Source of the DNA: Triglochin maritima
Lineage: Eukaryota; Streptophyta; Magnoliopsida; Alismatales; Juncaginaceae
Assembly (NCBI GenBank): GCA_963682175.1
Contig: OY821779.1
Span: forward strand, 3,546,501-3,610,500
Direction: 5' to 3'
Length of the DNA: 64,000 nt
A program made the translations under genes and the position numbers. Shown here one piece after another: positions 36,101 through 47,000 of this stretch; position 1 is the first letter of the stretch, and each line of letters begins with the position of its first letter. The notes under the pieces are model-generated. The model was not told the DNA's origin and made no database searches. It worked only from the letters and a program-made list of their open reading frames with translations.

Positions 36101-39100
36101 ATGCATTACAAAGTTGGTGGAATGTTTTCATGCTGCAAAAAAAGCCGATCGTCTAAATAGATAACGCCACGTCTTAAAACCTAGCTTAATAGCACAATTG
36201 ACTCTTCAATTGTGTTCACCCTTCGCTGGAACTATAAATTTAGTTATTTGACGAAGATTTTTTCCATTAATACTGCATTCAGTTTGTGTAACATCCTTAA
36301 AACAGCGGAAAATTTGAAATTTAAAACATACAATCAACTCGAGGACATTACGACAAGACACACGAATACAGGTGCACCAACATATAATGTATATATGTAA
36401 CCAAGTTTACAAAAGAATGTGATTACATCAAAAGCTCATAAACAAGAAATATACACATGTAATCATAACCACCTCAAAAGAAAGGAAAGCAGGACTCGGT
36501 CCCGAGCACTCTCCTCCACGGTCACCACCCTCCTAACGTCGATCTCGGCCTGAAATGCAAACATGAAACTATGTCTGAGTTTACATGAAAAAATCCCGTA
36601 TGCCAAACCCTAACACATGAATGAAACAACACTACAAAACTACAAGTGGGCATAAGCCCAACAACTGTAAGACACCACACAAAATTTGCCTCATTCACCG
36701 GAGTCACTGTTTTGCCTCAATGTTACCGGAGTCACGATTTTGCATCAATTGCCGGAACCATGACGACGACATATACATGCTGCATTCGCCGGAGCCACGA
36801 CTTTGCCTCATTCGCCGGAGCCATGACTTTACAAACACAATCCGCTCCGTAGAGCCACCACTGATCGCTATTAGGCTGACCAGTCTGTTTGTTTCTCCAA
36901 AAGAGCCGGTGAACCTGTTGCCTTCTAGCCGATCACAACAACATAGAAAAACACCAAACTGTGCAGAAACAGTCGACCGAACAAGCCAACCGGTCGACCG
37001 GTTCCTCCTTGGAACGCACAAGCATTCAACCATCTCCGCGACCGGTCGAACCACAAAACTAAATAAACAACCAATTGGTCGAACAGAAGGTCTCTGACTG
37101 TCGACCATTTGGATGGTTTACGCCACAAATAATATTAAAATCAATGCTCTATCGGTCGAACGGCTAAGGGGACCCGTTCGACCGAAAACTACCAGTAGAA
37201 CTCGATATCGATTCAAGCTATACCGGTCGACCGAAGCAACAAAAGGTCGAACAAGTATTAAGTTAAACTTAAGTCATTGGTCGAACGAGTCAAACAGGCG
37301 GTCGACCGTTTGGATAGTCAACGCCCCCAACCGACTTACGACAGTGCTTCCGGTCGAACGACAAAAGAGACCCGTTCCACCGAAAACATCCAGAGTCTCC
37401 ATCTTCTCAATCAAAATGCACAACCGGTCGACCACCCAAGAGTGTCGTTCGACCGGTGCAGGAGATACAATCCAAAATCACACCAACAACGGTCGACCGA
37501 TACACCATTCGGTCGACCGAACACAACAGAAAAACTGTTGAACTGAGGTCCGACGAACCCTTCGGCCTACCGTTGACCGCTCCAACACCCACCCAAACTT
37601 AGGTGAGCGCAGAAGCAAGCTTGTCATACCTTTAAGGCTTGAAGAAACCTTTGAAGATCCAACAACGAACTCCCACGAGCACTCCTCACAAACGAGCGCT
37701 TCTCCGACGAACCCCACACGAATCGACGATCTCAGCCCCTCCGATCACTCCAACCGCAACACTCACGCTCGTTGGTCCTACATGTCGTCGGAGCTTCAAG
37801 CTGGGAGAGAAAATGGTTGAGAGAGTGGACGAGAGAGAGAGAGAGAGATTATACCTTATATACAATTCTCCTAACACATCTCAGCCGTCCATCTCAAACT
37901 CCTCCAATCCACCTTTAAACAAGATTAACCACTAATCAAGGGTTAGAATATAACAGTTTGCATGCCAAGTTTCCTTCATTTGACATATCTGTTCCATTCT
38001 TTTGTTTTAGGCTTTTAGCTTCTAAATGCAACTTTTTTTCTTTTGCAGAAGATCTTTTTGAAAGTACGGTCAAAGTAATTGGCAAGTGGAAGGAACTTCT
38101 CAAACACTACGTGAAAACAATTGATGAGGAGGTATGCTTAATGCAGTAAAGAATTTTCTGAGCTGTGGTAGTTTTGTACCTGTTGTATGACATACAATTT
38201 TCTAACATGCATGCATAAGTCAATTGATTTTATATGAGGAGGCGAGGTGGTATGCATGCATACATACAATTTTCAATGGTGTTCTTTTACTCTTATTTTC
38301 TTTAATGGATCAATGCATAAGTCAAATGACACGTGGGAATGAAATGATACTATACTTCCTATTTTATTATTCCATTTTGTTTTGGTATTGTTGAAGTAGC
38401 AGCTCTTTTTTTGTTGCGAACTCTTGACAAATTTTCTTGCGAACATTTTCAGATTGAAGTGATATTGAAGTTTGAAGATATGTGCTTTGACTCCATGAAA
38501 GATTTCGCCCCATTATTTACAACAGTAAGTATCTAGTATTCAGGTGTATATTGACTACAAATGCATTCATGTTAGTGGTTTTCTTCTAGTTATGATGAAA
38601 ATATTATAATGAAGTGCAAGATCACCTCTGCAGTTTTACCAAGTATAGGTTACCCTTGAAGTATGGATCTTATTATAGACAATTGTCTTTAAGATAAAAC
38701 GTGAATAGATTGAATAACTGCAATGGGACTTAGAATCATCTTTGTAAAACAAAGTAATGGGTATTTTGGAGATTTGTGTAATTTTCCCCCATCCTCCTTT
38801 GGATCTTGCACTATGGTATAAGTAGGTGTATTATTCTCATTATTTAAGGAATCGACCACAATCATATGTTGTGGCTGCATATGTGGCCACCAACAAAAAC
38901 GCACACCATACTGTGTGGTTTGTGCGGTCTCTTAGGTGACTGCTGTTTGCACAGACGCATAAGTGACCAACAAGTAGATTTTTATTTTTATTTTTATTTT
39001 CATTTTTCCCCTCCCTGAGACATGAATCCCCACCACTTATTCATCACACCTGAAGATAATTTTCTATGACTTATTTTCAGTTTCCCTGATTTTTACTCTT

Positions 39101-39952
39101 TTTTTACATTTTTCTGTGAATGTTCTTGATTTCTTTATTTTTTAAGAAAAAAGTAAAAAAATGGGTGAGCAATCTTGTTCTTTGGCAACCCTGCTTGATC
39201 ACATATGTGGCCAACTCAGTTCAGTGTGATAAAAGAAGCATTATTTTTATTTTCTCATAAACAAATGGTAATCAGTTTATAAGGTTCTAAGATATTACGA
39301 TGAAGTTAACATTTGAAAACTGATGTACTAATGTGATATTTTAATAATTTAAAGTCTTTATGATGATAAGCTTATCTATCGGTAATGGCTGTTGGCGTTT
39401 TTACTGTCTTAGCGTGTGCATTATCAATCGTGTAAGATATCTATTGTTGAATGAATTTCCATTTTAAATTCAGATTTTGGATCGTCTTTATAATGAAGAC
39501 ATTGTTAGCGAAGATGCAATACTGACATGGGCATCTGAAAAAGAAGGAGCAGATGAGTCGGACAAAGTCTTTCTCAAGCAGTGTAGTGCTTTCATTAAGG
39601 TAGGCCTTTGGGTAACTTCATATATATGGCTAGACTACCTGACCACCGGCTTAATGATTTCTTTATTCATGAAGCAGCCTTCGTATGCTATTGCTCTTTC
39701 ATTTTTACCTTTTAAGATTATTATTTCACTACTAGTTAATATCACACGATTGTGTAGTGCATCAACTAAATTTCGGTGCTTATCCAACTTGATGACAAGA
39801 TTAGGGATCTTTAAAATGAGTTAGCCTTGATCCTTGCAGATTATTTATGTTGTATGCATTAAGACTTCCTGTTAAATCGTATCATGGATTGTCCTATCCT
39901 CTGCTTGCAGTGGTTGAAAGAAGCTCCTGAAGAGGATGACGACAACGAATAA
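26644..39952 (+). CDS. EIF2B5: Translation initiation factor eIF2B, epsilon (catalytic GEF) subunit
   Basis: The catalytic subunit of the guanine-nucleotide exchange factor that recycles eIF2-GDP. Fifteen exons: 26644-26775, 27553-27783, 28471-28785, 30292-30399, 30595-30787, 31733-31995, 32161-32290, 33263-33303, 34033-34290, 34358-34440, 35186-35277, 38049-38131, 38453-38524, 39474-39599, 39911-39952; 722 residues. Domains in order: nucleotidyl-transferase-like region (about residues 20-260; AILLADSFTMKFRPITLERP, LVNVPIIEYSLAWLESVGV, FILISGDTVSN); left-handed beta-helix hexapeptide repeats (about 330-440; ISNGTSIGDNTKVSNSVIG, CVIGRNVSIKGCYIWDNV); acidic linker; C-terminal W2/eIF5C HEAT domain (about 555-722; KWKELLKHYVKTIDEE, AILTWASEKEGADESDKVF, ending in WLKEAPEEDDDNE). 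All phases close. The long introns hold a LINE (intron 3) and a solo LTR (intron 11). Confidence 0.94.
27860..28030. repeat. Possible retroelement tail remnant in eIF2B intron 2
   Basis: Starts with CAACAGCAGCAGCAACAATTAC, followed about 100 bases on by TTTAATCCCAAATAGTAGGGTAGGT, a phrase resembling minus-oriented 3' tails of plant RTE-type LINEs and related SINEs. Too degenerate to classify securely. Confidence 0.4.
28240..28395 (+). repeat. RTE-like LINE 3'-end fragment in eIF2B intron 2
   Basis: Reads KDWNIPWDLTLDKSEWKKAI then HMPEP followed by a stop, and ends GGGATTAAAGACTTTGTTGTTGTA. It matches the 3' end of the LINE remnant at 5580-5720 and, in reverse, 29120-29290. It is a short 5'-truncated insertion. 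Confidence 0.7.
28870..28975. repeat. SINE-like fragment (Au-SINE-like phrase)
   Basis: Contains GGGGGTCGGGTGTACGCAAC then CCTACCACTGTAAAACAGTGAGGTTGTTTTC, resembling the conserved core of plant tRNA-derived Au-type SINEs. Only part is recognisable. It lies just after the donor site of eIF2B exon 3. Confidence 0.5.
29092..30025 (-). mobile_element. 5'-truncated RTE-like LINE in eIF2B intron 3
   Basis: On the minus strand an open stretch of 229 codons (29990-29301) carries the reverse-transcriptase FADD box (VCFFADDVVLIDKRR), KTEYIKYCFSTVN, RYLGSILQKDGEIDEDV, AMLYGAECWTTKRQH, RMLRWMCDHTRMDRIRN and ERVGVAPMEKK. Just upstream, EMTKNLQCEVPWCMFF shows a one-base T-run frameshift before the FADD box. 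The element is truncated at about 30025, so only the 3' third remains. Its 3' end is TTGTTGTTG followed by (TA)n at 29092-29119. It lacks the endonuclease domain and cannot move by itself. Confidence 0.85.
30040..30135. repeat. AT-rich microsatellite in eIF2B intron 3
   Basis: Two copies of ATTAAATGAATATATATGTG-like sequence (about 30047 and 30093) interleaved with TA dinucleotide runs, directly at the truncated 5' end of the LINE copy. Confidence 0.8.
34538..34752 (+). repeat. 107-bp tandem duplication in eIF2B intron 10
   Basis: Unit 1 (34538-34644) and unit 2 (34645-34752) both begin CAGATCATAATTTAGTTTTA and end AAAATCTTTT then C/G and GTAG. They differ at roughly one base in ten. The duplication is intronic and leaves the exons untouched. 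Confidence 0.88.
36287..37955 (-). mobile_element. Solo LTR, 1669 bp, with GTTTG target duplication
   Basis: Ends TGTAACATCC...ATATAACA on the + strand, flanked by GTTTG at 36282-36286 and 37956-37960. Minus orientation is likely: read that way the LTR starts TGTTATATTC, has a TATA-like box (TATATAAGG near 37855) followed by a CT-rich stretch, and ends GGATGTTACA, like Ty3/gypsy Del/Tekay LTRs. Between 36970 and 37530 it holds about seventeen CGGTCGACCG-like palindromes. It lies in eIF2B intron 11 (35278-38048). The superfamily is inferred from the ends only. Confidence 0.82.
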
Positions 39953-41066
39953 GTCTCCATTTTTTTTTTGCTACTCTCTACAAGTATTCATTAATGTACC
40001 ATTTACCTATATATTTAAGGTGCCGGTACGAAATGTAATCTTATATACTTGTGGAAAATAACACTTTTGGTGGTAAGAAGGTTTGTTGAGGTCGTCAATT
40101 TTTCCTCGATTTTGATTTAGGGGAGAGTATGAGCTTGTTTCGGCTAATCTTTTAATCAATGTAAGTTCTGATTTGTGGAACATTGCGTGGAAATCACTGT
40201 GACATCTGCTATACTTTCTGTGTCTGCAAAGGATCGGAGTTGTGTAGAACTGTATGTATTGCTGTTTGGATGTTCAGTGGTACGTTGTTTTTTGTAAGTG
40301 AGATGAGAAATCAGTAGAAGGCTCCATGACACATGTTTTGCTGACTCATCGTGGCTTGGTTTTCTATGTTAATATTTTTAATTAATTTTCGGCTGAGCAT
40401 GAAACCTTAGCCGAAGAGAGTGAATCATGGGCAGATATGTATTATACTATTATGGACTGTCTCCTTTTTGGTTCACTCCAAATCCCAACTCAAACTATAG
40501 AGTATAGACTATAGTCTCAATTTCGTGTGCTGTACCAAAAAATAAAAATCAATATGGATCCAAATGGTCAATTCTTCTTTATAAACTTCTGTGTTTGTTA
40601 GTCCTTTATTTATCTTGAAACTTATGCGTCATTAGTGTTTTTTTTATAAGAGACGTGAGTGATTTATATGTGACAAATATGATTTGTTATATAAGGACAA
40701 AACAAAATATTGACATTTAATCTTATTTATATTAAAACATTTGCTAAAACTAATTTTAGCTCATCTCATAATTCTCATTAATTGAATGGAGGCAAAAGAG
40801 ATTCCATGGAGATTCCATCAAAGATAATAATAATATTTAAATCTGTCTGATTGATTAATGATATATGACACAAAAAGCGTGTCGACAATGTTATAATGAT
40901 CGTTGAAGTTCAATCTAATAACAAAAAAAAGAACAATTGAGATTAAGTACAATATATATATTACTGACTACATGATTGTATGTTTAACAATATTTTATTT
41001 AATTTTACTGTATATAAACAATCCCAAACCCGAACGAGTAGTGGAAAACCTGTGAGAGAGCAAGCC
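39953..41066. other. Spacer between eIF2B epsilon and the glycosylase gene
   Basis: Contains the eIF2B 3' UTR (to roughly 40200) and the glycosylase promoter. TATATAAAC at 41011-41019 is a possible TATA box 48-56 bases before the ATG at 41067. No gene or repeat is recognised. Confidence 0.5.
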
Positions 41067-44000
41067 ATGAAAGCAACCAAAACTAAAACCCCTCCGCGGT
41101 TCAAAAGAACGCAACGCCGGCCGACGCCGTCGTCGTCCGGCACCGACACAATCCCACGCGCTCTGTCCTTCTCCTTCCCGTCTCGCGTCCTCTCTCCTGA
41201 CTTCTTCCTCGTCGACGCCCTCCACCTCGCCCCTCTCCTCCTCGGCAAGTTCCTCCGGAGAGACGACGTCGTCCTCCAGATCACCGAGGTAAACCCTCTG
41301 TCCTTCGATGATCGTGTTTTCTTTCTGTCGTTGACATTGTGGTTGTTGCAGGTGGAGGCGTATTGTGCGGATGATTCCGCTTGCCATGGCCGGTTCGGCG
41401 TCACGGCCCGGACGGCGCCGATGGTGAGTGCGACTTTTTTTCCTTCGGTTTGGGTAAATTGCAATTTGTTCCCTCAAACTTACACGAAGTTGAAACTGAA
41501 CACCGAAAAGTCAACGAACTCTGTAAAGTGTAAACTGGAGTTCATGAACTTCTTTCGAACAGATGGAAAGTGTAGAGTAAGTTTATGCCCGCTTAATTAT
41601 CTACTTGTGGTATAAGGGAGGCCGAAAAATGTTAACGTCTTCCCTTTTTAGTCTTTAACGAACATTATAACCCTCAACTATAAAAAAAATCACCTCTCTG
41701 AATTCAAATTTCGTAACATTTTGGTGTATTTTGAATTTGATGAAAAGTGAACATAAACTAAAATACCCTTCCACTTAGCTGTAAGAAGCACCGACTTATG
41801 AAGTAGTGAGAACATAGAGAAATGGATAGATTTGTCTTCAAAACATTTAAAACTTAAAAAGGGAAATGCAGAGATTTTTTTTGAATAGTAACTTAGGAGG
41901 GAAATTCTTAACTCCAAAATGGAACCCAAGTTCCTAATGTCAAAGCCCTCACTCGACCGTAATTGTCTTCTTTTGTCTTCACCTTCTAACATGAAGATTT
42001 GGCACAGAGGAGGAAGAAGATTTGGTTTGAGGGTCAATTAGGATTATGTAGTTGTTGCTCACCCTGTAGTTTAGGGGACAAAATGTTATTTACCTTTATT
42101 TGGGTAAAAGATATTATAAGAGACTGTTTGAACTTTTTATGTCGTTCGGTTCAACTTGGTGTTGAACCGTAGTCACGTTAGATTAGCATTTGCAAGAAGT
42201 TGTGTTCTAATGTGTCTTAAAAGCTGCATGTCTGGAAATTATGAGGTGATGCAAATGAAAAGGAGATAATCTAGCCAACCGTGCTTTAAAATTATGCTGG
42301 GTCCAAATTCCATATGAATGTTAGAATGTATGCAGGTCAAGAAAAATTATTCCAAGTATATTTGGTACTTGCTAGTGAATTTTAATTTTACTTTTATTCT
42401 GAGAAGTTACCAAAACAAACCCTGTGAGGTAAGACTTCCAGAATTTCGTGACTTAGAATAACGTGTCTCTCACTTTATTCATCCTAGAAAGCTGCAGAAT
42501 CATGTTATATGAATGTTGGTCCTGTTCTAATACATACTTCGTATGGATCATTTTTGTTCTTGTTTGATACATGCCTACATGGTATTCGTAAAAAGGTTAT
42601 TTCTTTGGTTACTTTTATGTGAGCACCTGACCTGAGTATGAGTGTCACCTTGTGTAACAGTTCGGGCTAGGAGGGCATGCATATGTGTACCTGTGTTATG
42701 GCCTTCACAAGATGTTGAATATTGTGGCAGACAAAGAGGGTATTGGTTCTGCTGTTCTGATTCACTCTCGTGCCCCCATCAATGGTATGCTTCTTATTCT
42801 CCAATTGAATAGTTATGTGTTGTTTGCTTAGTTTTACCAATTGCATGGTGAAATGCTTCTCAATTCCTTCATCAATCCAATAATGAGTCACAATTGCTTG
42901 ATTAAGATAGCCTAATGATAAATTACAGGATTACAGACAATTCAAGAACGTCGGGATCAGAACACCGACAAACCTGTTCTCTTAACTGGGCCTGGAAAGG
43001 TTAGTTTCTTCTTTCTTGGAAGCCAGATGGAAGTCAATATGAGCTCCTAAAGCTCTACGATATTGAATTTTGTTTGTACTGCTGGTAAATATATGAAGTA
43101 AGGTTTCATAATCAGGAGGTATCAGGACCTTTAAAAAAAATCAGGAGGAATCATGTAGATTGGAAGGTAAGAGTAAATTTTTTGGGGGTGGTCTTTAAGC
43201 TCTGAATTGTTATACACTAGAATCTGGATTTGTTGGAGATTTTTATGTAGGATTCCAGGATGGATACTCACCATCCCACCCGACTTCCCTTGCGGTACTG
43301 ACTTGGAGATCCACGTCGGATGGTGGACCTGGTTTGGGTGGTTTTGAAAACAACAAGTTTTGAACTTTTTTGATTTTCTGAATGAGTGATTTTTTTCTAG
43401 CTTTTGGTAGTCTGGCTCTGTAAGTGTTTTTTTGCCTGTCTGTATTTTCTGGTTTCGTAAGGAGTTTGTTTTTTTCCAGTAATTTATAATTTTGAGAATA
43501 AAAACACCAACTTCCCACCAAGCCCAAACGTTATCTTAACCCAAGCGTTATCATTTCGTTTTCCAATTTCCATTGGCCATAATTTCGTTTTCTAATTTTC
43601 GGAACGAATCTTTTTTTCTTTTCTTTTTATAGTTGGGGTTTTGGGAAAGTAGTAAATTGCTTTTTTTTGCATGATCATATTTTTCGTCATTATTTTCATC
43701 CTTTTTTTGCACAAAATCTGGATTTCATTATTCAACCATGTTCCTTATGGGTTCCATTATTATTGTTGGATGCTTTGATTAGAACATTTTTTTGTGGTTC
43801 TGAAGAAAAAGTAAATTCTTATGATTGTCAGGGTATTTTTGCTGACTTATGATGATGGTTCTGTGTGATGTGCTTTCAGTTTTAGCAAGGGTATATATGT
43901 GTGGTTAACATGGTATTTCGTGTGGTGGTAGCGAACTTTTAAGGACTTTGTTTGGTTACTTGGTTTGAATGACATTGTTCTATTCGAGTCATGAAGAGGA

Positions 44001-47000
44001 AATTACAAGAATTTTGGTTATAAGAATTCGTTGGATATATGATAGTATTTGAAAGTCAGTTGGTGCAGTTCAATACAACAAAATGGTGTGATATAATGAC
44101 TTATACGATAGAGGTTGTACGAAGTGGGGATAAATGGATTGATACCGAAGGATATTTCCAAGAGGAGAATTGACTACTCTTAAGATTGGTTGACAAATCG
44201 TTGATTTTGTTTAGTACCACATGCTAAACATACATATTAAATTTCGTTAAGCTTTGAGTTCATGTACATATAATATCTAGTCACCCAAATATCAACACAC
44301 TAGATTTATCAAAAAATTGTCAACAACTGATCTTTTAAAGCAAATAAGCTCCAAACTTAACAAAATCAATAGACATGTTTAGCATGTGTTAGAAAACAAG
44401 TTTAATGGTTTGAGTTTGTCGTTAAGAGTTCAAATTTTGAAAAAATGAATAACATTTGCAGTACTAAGTTAGTTGAGCACAAAAAAAATGAACACTATTA
44501 ATAAGCAATATTTGACATCTAATCCTTGGGATTCGTTTGGGACACCAGGTTTTGAGTTTGGGATTCTCAAAAATTATGTTTAAGAGGTAGATAGCTTTCT
44601 GAGCGATTCAAAGTTTTTGAAGTGCGAGTCTGATTTTTCCGTTTGGGACATTAAAGTTTGGTTTGTTTGTTTTTTGTGTTCTAGGTACCCTTTTAGATAC
44701 AAGTGTTTGGGATTTATTTTTAAATTTTGATGTCTCGTTCCATAGAAAAAATGATCGTCTATTTAAATATTATATATGGTTGATTCTTTTAGCTTTTAAC
44801 CCAAGTCAATTAAAAAAAATCTCAATATAATTGTCATTCAATTAATTTTGATATTGTTGTTGGTCACGTGTTAGTTTTTTTTCTTAATTTGAAAATGAAA
44901 AGCAGATACCTATATTACTGCAAATAAAGAGGATATTGTTGGCCTTTTGGCATCTTTAACCTTAGTTTTGATGATTAACGAACTAATATTATGCACAACT
45001 CCAATTAGCACATCACATTATCAAATTGCATAGATATTGTGTATTCCTAACAATGTAGGTGCTCAAACTAAGAGACTAATCAATTTCAAGATCAATGCTC
45101 AAGATTTGTAATCAAAGCTTAAGAACTTCACATGTAATTTTCTATTTATTTGAGTTATTGGATCAAGTGTACACTTGATGTAAAAAAAGATAAATCTGTT
45201 TCTGTCAGTCGACTGTTTTCCTCTCGGTTTACCGAACGTATCCCAAACGGATGACCGAGTTACCCTCGGTGAACCGTCTCCTTAGGGTCAGTAGTCACTT
45301 GATCTTTCCTAGAATCATTGGTTCGGATAACCGAAGGCTACCCGGTCAACGGTTTCATTCTTCTCAGTAACTTCGGACCTTCTCTGAATATCACAATTCG
45401 ATTTACCGAATATGTATCGAACTTGACATGAGTCTTTTAGCCTAACGACTACATCCTATTGGCTTACATGACACACGATCTCTAACAGACTTATCTTTTG
45501 TCGTTAAGCAACAATCTTTGAAATGTCCTGAATCGGTCTATCGAGTCTTTTTCGGTTTACCGAAGTCTTGTTGTTAATCAAAACGTAACGATTTTTTTCC
45601 ACGTAAGATTTCGACCGTTATTGATTAACCAACTTCTTAGCCAATGACAGTAGAAAACCCGCACTTTTATCGGTCAACCGATCATGCTACGGTTTACCGA
45701 ACAAGACCACCAAAGCACAACAATTTTTTACTGTCTAATTGGAACGGTGAACCAAAGTTGTCCCGGTTAACCGAATTTAATTGGTCGTATTAGAAAAAAA
45801 TTACTGGAAATTGGTGAACGGTTATCCGACACACAGTCGGTCAACAGAGTGGTGTAATCTAACCAATACACCCATATCTTGTCGGACGACCGTTGCTTTC
45901 CCGATCGACCGAATATGTTCTGAATTCTGCAGGAGCTTAAGTCACTTCTTGTTTCTTATTGGTCCAAACTTCATCAACTCACCATAACGGCTCTATATGT
46001 TTTAAAGGCTATATAAGCTTCATTTAAAAGATACATTCACTTATCTACTTGTCAAAAAAATCATTCATACTCTTGTGTTTTCAATCTCCAAGCTCAATTC
46101 CAATCCTTGAGTGCATTCAAGTTAGAGTTCAACAATTTATTTCAATTTTCATTGTGTTGTAAATCTTTGAGGAAGCACTCTCTGGGGTTGTGAGAGGAGA
46201 TCCGAGGAAGGTGAGGGTGTTCGTAAGACTCATATTGTAAGAGAGTTTATTTTCGACCCAGAACAAATATAATATTGAATTCTCAAGTAGGGATAAGATG
46301 AGACTATTTAGTGAAGAATCGTGAAACATTCAAGTGATGATTCAAAATTGTGTTCGTTCGACCAACAAATATTCCCCAATATACATTCCTTTTGGAAAAA
46401 CCTCAAAGTTTACCTTTCCAAAGATACCTCTTACAAGCAATCTTGTGTAAACACACAGACATTGTGTAACCACATGCATTCATCTCAAAACAGTCATCCC
46501 AATATACATTCCCTTGAAAACACATCAAAGTGTCTCTAATTACATTTGCTCAATATAAGATATATGTTCACCAATACACGTAATCAGTCAATCTCAACTT
46601 CAAAATACCCTTTCATGCTAGAGGAAATACCTTCTGATAAACATTACATTTTACAGCCCGATATACCATCTTCATTCGACCAGCATTTACACTTAATATA
46701 CCATCCTTCAAAAACCTTGAAGTATATCTTCAATTGCCTTTGGAAGATACCTCTTATAAGCAACCTTGTGCAAAACAATGAGATTGTGAAACAATGTTCA
46801 TTCAACCACCAGATTCACCCCAATATATCTTCCCCTCGAAATTCCTTTTGGCAATATAGGACATGTTCACGCATATATGTGATCAGTCATCCATTTCCAC
46901 TTCAAAATACCCTTTTATTAGTCTTATGCAATGGGAAATACCTTTTACGATACCATATTCCTTATAACTTCCTTCAAAAAGCCTAGGAATATATCTCAAA

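Noticed and set aside
36621..37546. Frames of 142-158 codons inside the solo LTR
   Set aside because: They arise from CGGTCGACCG-rich sequence lacking stops; both strands are open equally and no domain is seen.
40961..41477. Long minus-strand frames opposite glycosylase exons 1-2
   Set aside because: Shadows of a GC-rich coding exon; Arg-rich composition without domains.
46321..46986. Plus-strand frames in the 295-bp repeat region
   Set aside because: Low-complexity, repeat-derived and intronic; no conserved motif.
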